Origin: Auxenochlorella pyrenoidosa
Taxonomy: Eukaryota; Chlorophyta; Trebouxiophyceae; Chlorellales; Chlorellaceae
Assembly: GCA_001430745.1 (NCBI GenBank)
Contig: KQ481983.1
Span: forward strand, 2,392,868 to 2,403,123
Reading direction: 5' to 3'
DNA length: 10,256 nt
This document shows, in pieces, positions 1-9,000 of the stretch. The notes under the pieces were generated by a model, which did not search any database, had not been told where the DNA came from, and saw only the letters and a list, made by a program, of their open reading frames with translations. Position numbers and translations under genes: made by a program. Numbering within the stretch: the first letter of the stretch is position 1; each line of letters begins with the position of its first letter.

Positions 1-71
1 ACCAAATTGTGGAGGCCGTCACCAGCTTGTACCGCAGCAGCAGCGGCGGCGGCCAGGCACCCCTGGCAAAG
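1..71 (+). CDS. ATM: ATM exon 1 of window (5' partial), solenoid helix
   Basis: The exon is already open at base 1, and its first complete codon is at base 3. It reads [20 protein letters not shown], ending LAK, an amphipathic helix and a short Gly/Ser stretch as expected from the HEAT-like solenoid. It ends AAG|GTGGGC in phase 0. Reading on meets TGA about 20 nt later, which supports the donor at 72. Assignment depends on its join to the next exon, because this part of ATM is poorly conserved. Confidence 0.65.
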
Positions 72-3000
72 GTGGGCTGGGCGCAGCGCGTCTGACCAGA
101 CTGCATGTCAGGGATCCCTGCCTGTGATGTGCTCCCAGTGGTTGGTCACCCCACAGAGGCAAGCGCCCTGATCTGCGTGCTGCGCTGCGCTGCACAGGCT
201 TGCCTGCACCGTTGCCCCGCTGAGCAGGGCAGGTCTCTGTGATTTACCCTTTCCGTGGGGCTCTGCCCTTCCCGGCGGAGGCAGAGTGCCAGCCACCAGG
301 CAATCAAATTGCTGGCTGTTCACCCTTCAGCGGGTCCTGCCCTGCCGCTGCACAGAGGCTGTCCGCCGACTACCTGGCTCGCATCCTGCTGGTGCTGCAC
401 TGCAACCTGGAGCTGGCGCGGCACCCGCGGCACGCGGCCGCCGCGCTGGGCCCGCTGCGTGCCGCGCTGGCCCTGCTGGGCGACAGTGTGTGCGAGCCCG
501 CCACCTTCCGCTACGCCGCCTCCATCCTGCTGCGCCTGTTGACAGTCAGGCGAGGCCTCAGTTCATGGCTGCTCAGGCTCCCTGGCATGTAGCAGCAGCT
601 GGGGTGCTTGCGCCCATAGCCAGCCCTGTCTGCCATCGTGGTGCACCCAGCCTGTGTCTGTTCCAATGTGCTGCCCTGCAGGCAGGTGCAGGCGGAGGTG
701 TGCGAGCTGCTTTCAGGCATCCTGGCACGCATGCTGGGCCGCCCCGCCGGCACCGACCTGGCGCCGGTCGGCGCCATGCTGCCCGCGCTGCTGTCCCGCT
801 TGGCAGAGGGCATTGAGGCAGAGCACACCGCAGGACGGCGGCTGGATGCCGCCGGAGCACAGGGTCTGCTGGCAGTAGCAGCCCAGCTCACGACTGGTGC
901 CCCCAAGGGGCTGCGGCCCTACCTGCGGCAGGTGGGCAGCGACGTGGCGGCTGCCACACCGCGTGGCAGGTGTCCATACATGGCTGCTGTGTTTTCAGCA
1001 CGGCAGGTGCGCCTTTGTAGTTCCTCCTTGATCCGACTCCTTCCACCTGCTTCCACGCCTCTTGGCTGCTGCATCTGCCCCGCCGCCTGCAGGTCGACCC
1101 TTTGCCAGCCGGCATCCCGGCTTTAGAGCAGGCTGCAGCACTGGTGGAGGCTGCTCGGCGGGATGTCACTCCTGCAGAGCAACTGGCGCAGGCAAGGCTG
1201 ACCCGGAGAGCAGCGCATCACCCGCTTTGACTCTGACATGCTGCGCCTGTCTCAAAGGAAGCTTGCTGGTCTTTCCTGCCTCTGACAGCTCCCTCCCTGC
1301 CTCCAGACTTGCGCCTTGCCCCCCTTCTGCCCACGCTCCCCCACAGTTTGCTGAGCGCGCGCCCTCCATGGCACCCGGCCTGCGTCGCCGCTCGCTGGCC
1401 GCGCTGCGCCGCGTGCTCACAGCACAGCAAGCGGCGCTGTTCAGCCCGGCGTCGGGCGGCAGCGATGGCGGCAAGGGCACAGCTGCGGTGTGCCCGCCAG
1501 AGGTGGCAAGCGCGGCGTGGCGGCTTGCGGTGCTGAGCAGCGAGCTGTGTGATGCTGAGCTGGCGGTGAGGATCAGATACTGAAGTTGGCGTGCAGTGGC
1601 AAGGAGCTGCCCGCCGGTGCCACCGGTTTCGAGCTCATGAAATCCTACTCTTTTGCTTTTTACTGTTCTTTCCCCGCTGCACTGCCTGGCACATGCCTGC
1701 AGGAGTTGTCCGGGGAGCTGCTGGCGCTGGCAGGGCCGCTGGACCCCTCTGCCATCGCCTTTGACCCCTCTGCAGCCTTCAGCCCTGCTCAGCCCGGCGG
1801 CAGCGGCAGCGACGAGCTCCCAGGCACGGCCGGCGAAGGCACCTGGTCCAGCGGCGGCGGCCGCACGCAGGGCAGCCAGCAGACGCCTGGTGCCGCCACC
1901 GGCGGGCGGGCCGGCGGCAGCCGCATAAGCCCTGCTGGCGGCCGTGGCAGTGGCGGCAGCGGCAGCGGCGGCACCTGGGCTGCCGCACTGCAGCTGCTGG
2001 GCGACTATTTGGTGGACGAGAGTGTGGAGGTCATCCGCGCCGCGCAGTTCACGGTGCGGCGCCTGCTCGCCACGCCCGAGGGCCAGGCGGCGCTGCAGCA
2101 GACGGGGCCGGCCCTGCGGCCGTACCTGGCGGCCTTCCAGCATGAGCCCTCTGCGGGCGAAGGCTTTGCGAGGCCCTCTGGGGAAGCCAGCGACGGCGCT
2201 GACGACGGCCCCACGCCGCTGGGCAGCCGCCAGCTGTGGCGGTGCGACCGGCCATATGCGGCATGGGTCTGCGCCCTGGCTGATGCCGTGCTGTCCAAGG
2301 TGAGGTGGGCATGGGGCAGGCCCGGGCTGGGCATGACACGCCGAGCCATTTTGAGCAACAGCCCTACAGCTACCTCCTTGCGCTGCGCGTGCCCTGTTTG
2401 CGCACCCCTGTTGTTAGCCGTTACTGCCTAGTGCACCCGAGCGCTTATCCGCAGTGTCCTCAAGTGCATTTACCCTGTCTGCCTGCGCCTCCCCATGCCG
2501 TGCAGGCCAGCAGCCCCACCCTGGTCAGCTGCCACCACATGGCCAGGCTGAAGCCCGCCTTTGCGGAGCTGCTGCTGCCGCACGCGTTTGCCGACCTGGC
2601 TGTGCAGCCCGGCAGCGGCGCCCTGGCGCTGGAGCTGGGTGCCGCCATGCGGCGCGAGCTGCTGCCGCGGCTGCACCGCCACCCCAAAGCCGCCCGCCTG
2701 CTGCTGGGCTGCCTGAATCACCTGCGATCACAGTACCTGGATGCCAAGCTGGGCGGCAGCGGCAGTGGAGGGGGTGGGGCCGGCGGGAGGTCCAAGTCAC
2801 GCGCAGGCTCCGCCGGCAGCGCTGCTGCAGAGATCGAGCTGTGGCGCAAGGTTGGGGGGGATGGGGCTTGGAATAGACCGTTGGCAATGCAGATTTGTGC
2901 ACGAAAGGCAGATGCTGTGGGCCGAGATAGATGCCCAGCTCAGCACTGGTGCCAACTTCTTGTTGGGTCACGCCCATGGGCCCGTTCCGTACTGGCAAGG

Positions 3001-6000
3001 TGCCTGCGCCTCGCTCTGCCCCCCCACTTTTCTGCAGGCACGGCGGGCAGAGCAGGGCTGCCTGGGACTTGACACCCACCTGCAACCTGCCGTGCCCTTC
3101 CTTCCCCTCTCTGCAGGTGTACTGGGTGGAGCTTGATTACCTGGAGCTCGCCCAGGCGGCCGCCCGCTGCGGCGCCCACTTCACCGCGCTGCTCTATGCA
3201 GAGGCCTGGCAGGAGGCACGGCACGGCTGGCTGGTCCCGCTGGACTCCAACAGCAGCGACGACGGCAAAGCCAGCGATGGTGCGCACGCCAGCAGCGGCA
3301 GCGCGGCGGCAGCAGGCAGCAGCCGCAGTGGCGGCTCGCGGGCGGCGCTTGAACGCCTGCTGCTCGACATTTACAGCAGCATCAACGAGCCAGATGGCAT
3401 CTACGCCGTGGCCCGGTCACACTCCATGCTGTCACAGGTGTGATGTGTGGTCGCAGCGCATGATTGCGCCGCTTCATGGGCTTTGGAGGTTGCCTGGGTG
3501 GCCAGCTGGTGCGCACACGAGGCTCTCTGGGTACAGGCCTGCTCTGCTGGACTGTTGCTGGTCCCTTTTCCTACACCCTCCCGCCGCTCACCCCTCTGGC
3601 CCCGGGGCTCCCCTCTGCCCTGCAGCTCAAGCGGTTTGAGCACGAGGGCGACTGGTCACGGGCGCTGCTCACGTACGACCTGGCGCTGCAACACCTGGGC
3701 CCGGCCGCCAGCGGCGGCGCCGGAAGCGGCGGGCCCACGCAGCAGACCCAGCAGCAGCAGGTGCAGCGGCCCGCCTTGGGCAGCCCCGGCTCCCAGGCAG
3801 CGCCAGGGGCGGGCGTCCGCGGTGGCATGGCGGGGGCGGGGGCGTCCTTTGAGGGCATCAGCCGACAAGCGGCAATCGCAGGGCTGCTGCGCAGCCTGGC
3901 ACACCTGGGTGCAGGCCACCTGGTGTCGGCCTACGCCCAGTCTGCGGATGTGGCAGACAGCCCGGCGGCGGCAGCAGCCCTCAGCCTCGGGCAGTGGGGC
4001 CAGCTGGGGGGGGGGGCCGTCGACGGCGGCAGCGGCGGAGCAGGGCACGGCTTCTCCGCTGATGCCGCGCTGTCGGCGGCGCTGGCAGGGCTGCAGGCAG
4101 GCAGCCTGGAGCGGTGCCGGGGCGCGGTGTGTGGCGCGCAGCGCGGGCTGGTGGCTGGCCTGGTCACCGCCAGCCTGGAGGGGGCGGCCAACGTGAACCC
4201 AGCCCTGGTGCAGCTGCAGATGCTGCAGGCGGTGTCAGAGACATGGGAGGTGCTGTGGCCCGCCCTGCCAGACCTGGGATCCATCGGCTCCCCCAAGAAG
4301 CGGCGCAAGCAGCAGCAGGCCCCCAGCCGCCCGGGCAGCCAGGGCGCCCCCGCTGCAGCAGCGCCTGGGCTGCTGGAGGGGGTGCTGGCGCAGTGGCAGG
4401 GGCGGGAGGCGGCTGCAGGCAGGGGCGGGCGGTACGACCTGCAGGCGCCCCTCCAGGTGGGAGCCAGGAGGCTCGCCTGGGCGGTCTGTCAGTGAACTGA
4501 CTTGCGGCTCGTCCCACGCTGTCGGGCCCTCTTTCCAGGGCGGGAGCGCTCGGCGCTTTGCTGGCGGTCAGCCGCGCTAACCATCGTCGCCACCTTGTTG
4601 CACACCTGCAGGGCATGCATCAGCAGCTGCTGCATTGCCTGGGCGCAGCAGGCAGGGAGGCCGAGTCGCTGGTGGCGGCTGCCGTGTCCGCGCGCAAGAC
4701 AGGCGAGGCGGCAGCAGTGACTGGCCGGGAACGGTGCTGCACAGCACAGGCTTGACTTGACTCGACGGCGACGAGCGCATGCCAGCTCATGCTGCATGCT
4801 GTTGTGCTCGCCTCTGCACTCTTGCTGCACCGCAACAAAGTCTGCACGTCCTGCCTCACCCTCGCAGACCACTTTGCCCAGGCCACCACCAGCCTGCACA
4901 AGCTGCGCGGCGTGTTGCTAACCCAGCAGTCGGCAGCGGCCGACGGCGGGCGTGACGCGCCTGCCTGGGTGCGGGCCATGGCAGGGCCCGGTGCCAGCTG
5001 GCGCGTGGAGGAGGCCAAGCTGCTGTGGGCCCAGGGGCAGCAGGACACAGCGGTGGCGCTGGCGCGAAGCCTTCTGGGGGCCAGGCAAGCGTGGGCTGGC
5101 GACACGCACCGGCACAGGTCCTCACCACGGGGTGTGAGGCAAGCAGCGACAAGCTGCCCATGGGCTGTTGTTAAATGTATGTTGCTCATGCCTCCTCTTG
5201 CTTGTCCTCGTGCACCCGGGGCCCCATCCCATAGGGCCCAGCAGCACGGCGGCAGCACCGACTCTGGCGCCGCGGCGGACATGCAGCACGCCTACCTGCG
5301 CAGCCTGACGGCCAAGTGGCTGTCCTGCACCCGTTCCGACAGCCCCTCAACCGTGCTCAGCCTGATGCAGGTGCGCGCAGGAGGGGGAGGGGGAGGGGGG
5401 GGGGGGCGGGGGGGGGGCCTGCGCGGCATGGCTTCTGGGGTGTTATCTCTCACCACACACACAAGCATGTCGCGAGTAGGCCCAAACACATTGCGCGGCA
5501 CTGCTGCATCACACATGCTCTGCAGGAGGCAGCAGACCACGCGCTGGCGGCAGGCCAATCTGCCACCGCCGAGCAGCGCGCCACCGCCTGCCGCGTGCTG
5601 TACCGCCTGGCCCACTACGCCGACGGGCTTTACCGCAACATAGAGGTGGGGGCTGACGACAGATGACGACGCAGGGATGTTCAGCCATCTGCCCACAAAG
5701 ACAGCAATGAGCCAGGGCATCGCAAGAGCTGCGGCCTGGCTCAGCTCCTCTTGCAAGCGCGCATGCCAGCTGCAGCTTTTCTTGCCTTTACCCTTCTTGC
5801 ACGCTTGTCCCCTGGCCCCTAGTTGCTTGCCTGCTGCCCCCTGCCCATCCCTGCCTGTCTCGGCGTGTGCCGCAGGCCCAGAAGGCATCCCCCGAGTACA
5901 AGACATCCAAGGCGGTGATAGAGGCCAAGCGCCGACAGGTGGGGCACGCGCACGTGCTGGGCCGCATCCCACATGTCTGCTGCAGCGCAGGCAAAGGGGC

Positions 6001-9000
6001 TGCAGCATGCAAGCGCCGCGCATCTATCACTGCATGGCACCCAGCCGCCTGTCGTCGTCGTCGTTGACCTGTCGCCGCGCTGCCCGCCCCTGCAGATTGA
6101 GCAGTGGAGTGAGGCGCTGGAGGGGCGCAAGCGGCGGGGCGAGGTCAAGGTGGACCGCAAGACCGGCCAGGTGGGCGGCCCTCCCAGCCAGGCATGCCAG
6201 GCTGCCTTGCCCTGCTCTGCCAGCCAGCTCTGCCAGCCGGCAGCTGCTCCCAGGGAGCCCCTCGGGAGCTGCCCAACCGGCCGGCAGCGCATCCGTTCAC
6301 AGGCTGGTCGCCCCCTGGCCTGCCCCGCCCTGCCTGCAGATTGTGGACAGGGAGTCCCGCCAGCTAGCGCTGATGATCGCCTCCACCCGGCGCCCGGTGG
6401 AGCTGGATGAGGCGGAGCAGCAGGTGGGTGATGGTGGTGGGTTGGTGGTGGGGTGGTGGGGTCGACGGGTGGGTGGGTGGGTGTTGGGTGGGTGGGGGCT
6501 GCACAGGGTGGTGGGTAGGGGGCGCCAGACAGGGGGCTCCTGCTGGGCTCTGCGAGCTGTGAGCCTGCCTGGCAGGCAGCTGACCGGGCTTGGGCCCTGC
6601 TGCCCAGCCTGCTCTGCACATGCCCTTGGCGCTTCAGCCTCGCTTACGTGTCATGCCCCCCCCCCCTCCCCCAGCTTCTGGACGAGCGGGAGCGGCACTT
6701 TCTGCACACCGCGCTGCTCAACTACAGCCGCTGCCTGCAGACCGGTGATGCGTACGACCTGCGGGTCGTCTTTCGTGTGGTGCAGCTCTGGCTCAGGTGC
6801 GGGCCGGTTTGCGGTCCCATGCGGCCGCCCTCCCCCGGGCGCCAGTGTTGCAAAGGCGGCAGGGAAGGGCGCGTCCAAGTAGGACGCACCCTGCTGGCTG
6901 GCAGTCCCCGGACGGGCAGGCATACAGTGATGCCTGGTGGGGTCTGGGTTGCCAGCCCTCAGGCAGCCATGCTGCGCGGGGTGTCCCCCCCGGCCAACGC
7001 ATTCCGCTCCCCCTTCTGCTGCCGAGCCCTGCGCACCCCCCCCCTCCTCCTGCAGGCTGGGCGCCGACGCCGAGGTGAATCAGCTGGTGGGGGAGGCCTT
7101 CCGGCGGGTGCCCTCCTTCAAGTTCCTGCCCCTCGTCTACCAGGTCGCCTCGCGCATGTCGGCAGGTGGGCGGGACCCGCCAGCAGGCTGCCGGTGCCAC
7201 GCACACGTCTCAGTCGTGGCACGGTTGCCATGCCGCGCTGCCCAGCTCCGTCTGCCCTGCCTGGCTTGTGACGCGCCATGCCGGCTGTGTGAACACCGAC
7301 CACTCCCCGGCCTCGCATGGCGCCTGCAGCCAGGGCAGGCCCGCTGGTGGACTCTGGGTTCCAGGCCAACCTGACTGCGCTGCTGGTGCGGCTGGGGTCT
7401 GAGCACCCGCACCACACTCTGTACCAGGTGGGCGGGGCGGGCAGCACTGCTGGTTTGGGTACCTGGGATGTGCGAGATCGCAGCGTGCTCAGCGCCTGAT
7501 AGGCAGGACTGCGACTCGTGGGCCGAGCGCTGCGGTCGCGCGTGCAAGTCTTTGTCGCTCGCCAGCAACCTGCGCCGCTCCCTGCTGCCTCACCCGTCGC
7601 AGGTCTTCTCCCTGAAGAACGGCAACCGCGGCAGGGATGGCAAGGTGGCCAGCGCCCGCGCCAACGAGGCCTTCTCCTACGCCGGTGGGTGACGTGCGAC
7701 TAATCGTGGCAGCCGCGCAGTAAGGCAGGCCCGGAAGGCATTGAGGCCCCCTCAGCTCCCAAGCCTGGGCTGCCGCTCGCTCCTCATGTCGCAGCGCTCT
7801 CGTCCATGCGCCCTGCCATGTGTCTTGCGAGCAGTGGCGGACAGGCTGCTGCCCAAAATGCGGGCTCCCCAGGCTGCGACCTGTTTTGCAGACAGGGCGC
7901 TGTGCACCTTGAACTCCCCCCCCCCCCCCCCCCCCCCCCCCTTCCGCCGCAGTGGACCTGGACAAGGTGGCGGCGGCCGAGGATGTGCTGCGCCGCGTGG
8001 CGGCCGCCTCCCCGGCCTGCCGGGCGGTGGTGCGCGAGATGGGCGAGCTGGTGGACGGGTACATCGAGCTGGCGGCGGTGCCCGCGCCCTCCAAGGAGGC
8101 CGAGGAGATGGCTTTCCCCGGGGGGCTGCGCCGCTCGCGCCAGTGAGCCCCCACGCATGCGGTGGTGGGAGGAGGGCTTGCTCTGGCGGTTGGGGTGGTG
8201 GGTGGGTGGGTGGGTGGTGGTGGTGTTGAAGGGGGTCTCTGTGCGGCGCATCTCTGCCTCAGCAGCTGCCAGACGAGGGGTTTGTGTCGCGCTCCCCGCA
8301 GGAACTACATGCACCTGCCCGTCACGTCGGTGTCGCTCCCTGTGGACCCGGCCGGCCACTACGAGGGCTTCCCCCACTTTGTGTCCTTTTCCGAGGTGGG
8401 CGCACGCTGGCGGCGTGAAGCCATGCTGCACTTGCCACCCCGCCATGCTCCTGCCTAGCGGAGTGGCATGGCGGTGCATCGGCCACATTGCGCCACCCTC
8501 CTGGCCTCCCCCCTACTGTGCCTGCCCGCATGCATGCCTCGCTCTGCTGCCCCCCGACCGCAGCGCATCAAGTTTGTGGGCGGCGTGAACAAGCCCAAGA
8601 TCGTGTCGGTTACCGACAGCTGGGGGGCCAGCCACCGCCAGCTGGTGAGTACCCAGCGCTGGCAGCAGGCCGTGGCCCCACCCCGTGCCCTGCACACATG
8701 CCTTGCGCACGCCCGAACCGCGGCGCTCCCTCCTGCCCGGGCTGCCTGCCGAACGCTGGCCCCTTTGCCGCCCGGCCCTGGTCGCGCAGGTCAAGAGCGG
8801 CAACGACGACCTGCGACAGGACGCCGTGATGCAGCAGTTCTTCTGGCTGGTCAACCAGTTTCTGCGCGAGCAGCCGCGCACCCAGCGCCGCGCCCTGTCC
8901 ATCCGCACATACAAGGTGCCGTGCACAGGGCGGGCTGCCGCGCCCCGACCCGGGCGTGGAAAGCAGCAGGCTGGATTGCCCAGTGCGCGAAGCCTGCCTG

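Noticed and set aside
1..355. Promoter or start codon for the gene
   Set aside because: The first exon is open at base 1 and encodes mid-protein solenoid. The region 72-355 is an intron with no support for a transcription start.
1166..2143. Long open frame on the minus strand (325 codons)
   Set aside because: It is a shadow of GC-rich coding sequence, spans real ATM exons and an intron on the + strand, is low-complexity Ala/Arg/Gly-rich and resembles no family.
2851..3116. Missing exon inside the 266-nt intron between exons 7 and 8
   Set aside because: The joined sequence [16 protein letters not shown] already covers the matching region of animal ATM without a gap, and no conserved peptide is seen in the intron.
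4457..4491. Extension of exon 9 into [12 protein letters not shown] with a 47-nt intron to 4538
   Set aside because: It looks helical and can be joined in frame, but the join Q4456 to G4612 fits the length and pattern of plant ATM directly, uses a normal GTGGGA donor and CTGCAG acceptor, and avoids an intron far shorter than the rest.
5292..6023. Minus-strand open frame with a proline run
   Set aside because: The proline run is the complement of the intronic G tract at 5383-5417, and the frame crosses three ATM exons. No protein family is recognisable.
7916..7941. Assembly gap or vector artefact
   Set aside because: Other C tracts precede acceptors in this gene, and coding sequence resumes in the correct phase just after it, so it fits a real pyrimidine tract, though its exact length is uncertain.
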